Both the position numbers and the translations under genes were made by a program. The notes beneath the pieces are model-generated. The model saw nothing but the letters and a program-made list of their open reading frames with translations, did not search any database and had not been told where the DNA came from. Of a stretch of 56,427 nucleotides of DNA, positions 54,603-56,427 are shown one piece after another. Source of the DNA: Streptococcus cristatus. GTDB lineage: Bacteria; Bacillota; Bacilli; Lactobacillales; Streptococcaceae. The stretch lies in contig NZ_RJPR01000011.1 in the NCBI RefSeq assembly GCF_003943465.1, positions 30,750 to 87,176 of the forward strand. Reading direction: 5' to 3'. Within the stretch, counting starts at the first letter, position 1; every line of letters begins with the position of its first letter.

Positions 54603-56427
54603 TTAATCTTTTTGTTTTTCTTTCAAACCTAGAAGGCTAAGAATTCCTGCCAAAGCTAGTCCTAAGAAACCAATGGTAGCTGTAGCTGTTTGAGCCTCAC
54701 CAGTTTTTGGTAAAGTAGGCTTATCATTTTTTTTCATCGTATCTGCCATCGGCTTAGAAGTTGGGTGTTCCCCCTTCACATCAGTCATGCGATGATCTAC
54801 TTCCTTCGTACCCTCAGCTGTACTCATAGAATCTGTTGCAGAAGGCTTCTTATTCATCTGACCTTCTTGAGATGGTGTTGTAGAAGGCTTCTTATTCATC
54901 TGACCTTCTTGAGATGGTGTTGTAGAAGGTTTCATATTCATTTGACCTTCTTGAGATGGTATTGTAGCCATTCCTTTTCCACGAAGCTGAATCGTTACTT
55001 GACGAGTCGCGATAAGATTTGTCAAATCTGGTTTGCCATCTTTGGCACCATAGACCTTGACAGTAGCCTGGTAAGTGTGAGTTCCGTTAGCACGAAGTTG
55101 GTCGAGAAGGGCTTGTCCATCTTTACCTGTAGTATTGCCATTCAAATCCACTTCGTAGAAGTATTGACCCTTCGCTAAGCCTTCAAGTGGCAAGAGGGCT
55201 GGATTGTTCGCTGTGCCGTTGTCTGACCAAGGAGCCTTGTCAGAAGATTTGAGCAAGAGACGCGTCAACATACCATCTCCACCGAAAGCTTCATACGGAA
55301 TGACTTGATTAACACCTGCCAAGAATGGACCGGGAACGTTCGCTTTTTCTAAATAGCTGGCTGGGACGTCAATATGCTCTTTGATATTTTTAGTGACTGA
55401 GTCTTTGACTGATTCTTTTGAAACAAGGCCGTTCAAGTTAACAGTTACATTTTTTGTAGCTACGAGATTGGTTAAATCTGCTTTACCATCTTTGGCACCA
55501 TAGACCTTGACAGTCGCTTGGTAAGCATGAGTGCCATTAATGCGAAGTTGGTCAAGAAGGGCTTGTCCGTCTTTACCTGTAGTATTGCCATTCAAATCCA
55601 CTTCGTAGAAGTATTGACCTTTGGCCAAGCCTTCAAGTGGCAAGAGGGCTGGATTGTTCGCTGTGCCGTTGTCTGACCAAGGAGCCTTGTCAGAAGATTT
55701 GAGCAAGAGACGAGTCAACATACCATCTCCACCGAAAGCTTCATACGGAATGACTTGATTAACACCCGCCAAGAATGGACCGGGAACGTTCGCTTTTTCT
55801 AAATAGCTGGCTGGGACGTCAATATGGTCTTTAATATTTTTAGTGACTGAGTCTTTGACTGCTTCTTTTGAAACAAGGCCGTTCAAGTTAACAGTTACAT
55901 TTTTTGTAGCTACGAGATTGGTTAAATCTGCTTTTCCATCTTTGGCACCATAGACTTTGACAGTCGCTTGGTAAGCATATGTGCCATTAGTGCGAAGTTG
56001 GTCGAGAAGGGCTTGCCCGTCTTTACCTGTAGTATTGCCGTTCAAATCCACTTCGTAGAAGTATTGACCTTTCGCTAAGCCTTCAAGTGGCAAGAGGGCT
56101 GGATTGTTAGCTGAACCATTATCTGACCAAGGTGCCTTATCAGAAGATTTGAGCAAGAGACGCGTCAACATACCATCTCCACCGAAAGCTTCATACGGGA
56201 TGACTTGGTTAACACCCGCCAAGAATGGACCAGGAACATTTGCTTTTTCTAGGTAGCTGGCTGGGACATCAATATGGTCTTTGATATTTTTAGTGACTGA
56301 GTCTTTGACTGCTTCTTTTGAAACAAGGCCGTTCAGGTTAACAGTTACATTTTTTGTAGCTACGAGATTGGTTAAATCTGCTTTTCCATCTTTAGCACCA
56401 TAGACTTTAACAGTCGCTTGGTAAGCA
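54603..56427 (-). CDS. LPXTG-anchored SSURE-repeat adhesin, 5' end cut by window edge
   Basis: 608 visible codons, open to the right edge. At least three complete 150-residue SSURE-type repeats are nearly identical; these streptococcal surface repeats are known to bind fibronectin. A Pro/Ser/Gln region with three 14-residue TTPSQEGQMNKKPS units follows. The C-terminus has the sortase signal LPKTGEA, a hydrophobic segment and the charged tail LKEKQKD. The signal peptide and N-terminal domains lie outside the window. A GTG/TTG-type internal start is not credible, since the frame continues. Confidence 0.92.
   Translation of the reverse strand, partial: AYQATVKVYGAKDGKADLTNLVATKNVTVNLNGLVSKEAVKDSVTKNIKDHIDVPASYLEKANVPGPFLAGVNQVIPYEAFGGDGMLTRLLLKSSDKAPWSDNGSANNPALLPLEGLAKGQYFYEVDLNGNTTGKDGQALLDQLRTNGTYAYQATVKVYGAKDGKADLTNLVATKNVTVNLNGLVSKEAVKDSVTKNIKDHIDVPASYLEKANVPGPFLAGVNQVIPYEAFGGDGMLTRLLLKSSDKAPWSDNGTANNPALLPLEGLAKGQYFYEVDLNGNTTGKDGQALLDQLRINGTHAYQATVKVYGAKDGKADLTNLVATKNVTVNLNGLVSKESVKDSVTKNIKEHIDVPASYLEKANVPGPFLAGVNQVIPYEAFGGDGMLTRLLLKSSDKAPWSDNGTANNPALLPLEGLAKGQYFYEVDLNGNTTGKDGQALLDQLRANGTHTYQATVKVYGAKDGKPDLTNLIATRQVTIQLRGKGMATIPSQEGQMNMKPSTTPSQEGQMNKKPSTTPSQEGQMNKKPSATDSMSTAEGTKEVDHRMTDVKGEHPTSKPMADTMKKNDKPTLPKTGEAQTATATIGFLGLALAGILSLLGLKEKQKD
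54838..54963 (-). repeat. Three 42-bp coding repeats (14-aa TTPSQEGQMNKKPS units)
   Basis: Exact 42-bp period, with ACCTTCTTGAGATGG starting at 54861, 54903 and 54945. The unit forms a flexible wall-spanning stalk and can vary in number by slippage. Confidence 0.88.
54975..56427 (-). repeat. 450-bp SSURE coding repeats (three full, one partial)
   Basis: Period is 450 bp: AAGAATGGACC recurs at 55321, 55771 and 56221. Units are about 54975-55424, 55425-55874, 55875-56324 and a partial one at the edge. Near-identity at the DNA level suggests recent homogenisation. Confidence 0.9.

Noticed and set aside
54838..54963. Regular 42-bp repeats considered as a CRISPR array
   Set aside because: There are no unique spacers; the repeats are in frame and encode the stalk of the LPXTG adhesin.

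Overview
The window is a chromosome segment of a Streptococcus, most likely of the sanguinis/gordonii side of the mitis group. The evidence is housekeeping gene order (rlmD-LCP-pheA-aroK-aroA; tdk-prfA-prmC-tsaC-glyA-ndpA-pvaA; guaC-xpt-pbuX; nox beside an apbE operon), streptococcal SSURE surface repeats with an LPXTG anchor, an efe-tat iron operon, and paralogous CcdA/TlpA/MsrAB redox genes. Almost all genes lie on the minus strand. Species is inferred from gene content only; no search was run.

Region 1 (1-14267) is one end of a Tn5252-type integrative and conjugative element (ICE) inserted in the 3' end of rlmD (rumA). Reading inward from the att core at 14248-14267, the minus strand has a leader with a terminator/attenuator, a 57-aa ORF, a RepA_N replication initiator, a 31-aa membrane peptide, an orphan C5-cytosine methyltransferase, an unrecognised protein, an Spx/ArsC-like protein without CXXC, a small HTH-like protein, a CPBP membrane protease, a PcfB/DUF3801 protein, the VirD4 coupling protein, a Maff2/pilin-like peptide, VirB6-like, PrgI-like and VirB4 proteins, and a CHAP/lysozyme cell-wall hydrolase. 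An Abi_2-type abortive-infection gene with its own promoter is cut by the left edge. Integrase, relaxase and the other att site lie outside the window.

Region 2 (14226-28513) is core metabolism and translation: rRNA methyltransferase, LCP wall-polymer ligase, aromatic amino-acid genes, dnaX, a free-Met-sulfoxide reductase, PvaA, NdpA, glyA, tsaC, prmC, prfA and tdk. Two genes here look leaderless. Region 3 (28681-33842) holds a 4-OT-type tautomerase, a MATE exporter flanked by two inverted copies of a ~180-bp triple-hairpin repeat, and the purine salvage genes pbuX, xpt (purine riboswitch) and guaC. Region 4 (33841-38613) is an efeO-efeB-efeU-tatC-tatA operon in which the Tat translocase is co-transcribed with its likely substrate, the twin-arginine peroxidase EfeB; a 31-bp palindrome overlaps its promoter. 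A CLC antiporter and a PrsW-like protease follow.

Region 5 (41404-45873) has H2O-forming NADH oxidase (nox) divergent from an apbE-flavoreductase-flavoreductase/PAS operon. The last protein ends in two ApbE-type flavinylation motifs (DATSGAS), so the operon probably makes a covalently flavinylated cytosolic oxidoreductase. Region 6 (45874-54522) is an extracytoplasmic thiol/methionine redox island: two CcdA/TlpA pairs, membrane-anchored MsrAB, a lipoprotein that is about 20% methionine, and two two-component systems. I propose that the Met-rich lipoprotein is a regenerable oxidant sink for MsrAB. Region 7 (54603-56427) is the C-terminal part of an LPXTG-anchored SSURE-repeat adhesin cut by the right edge.
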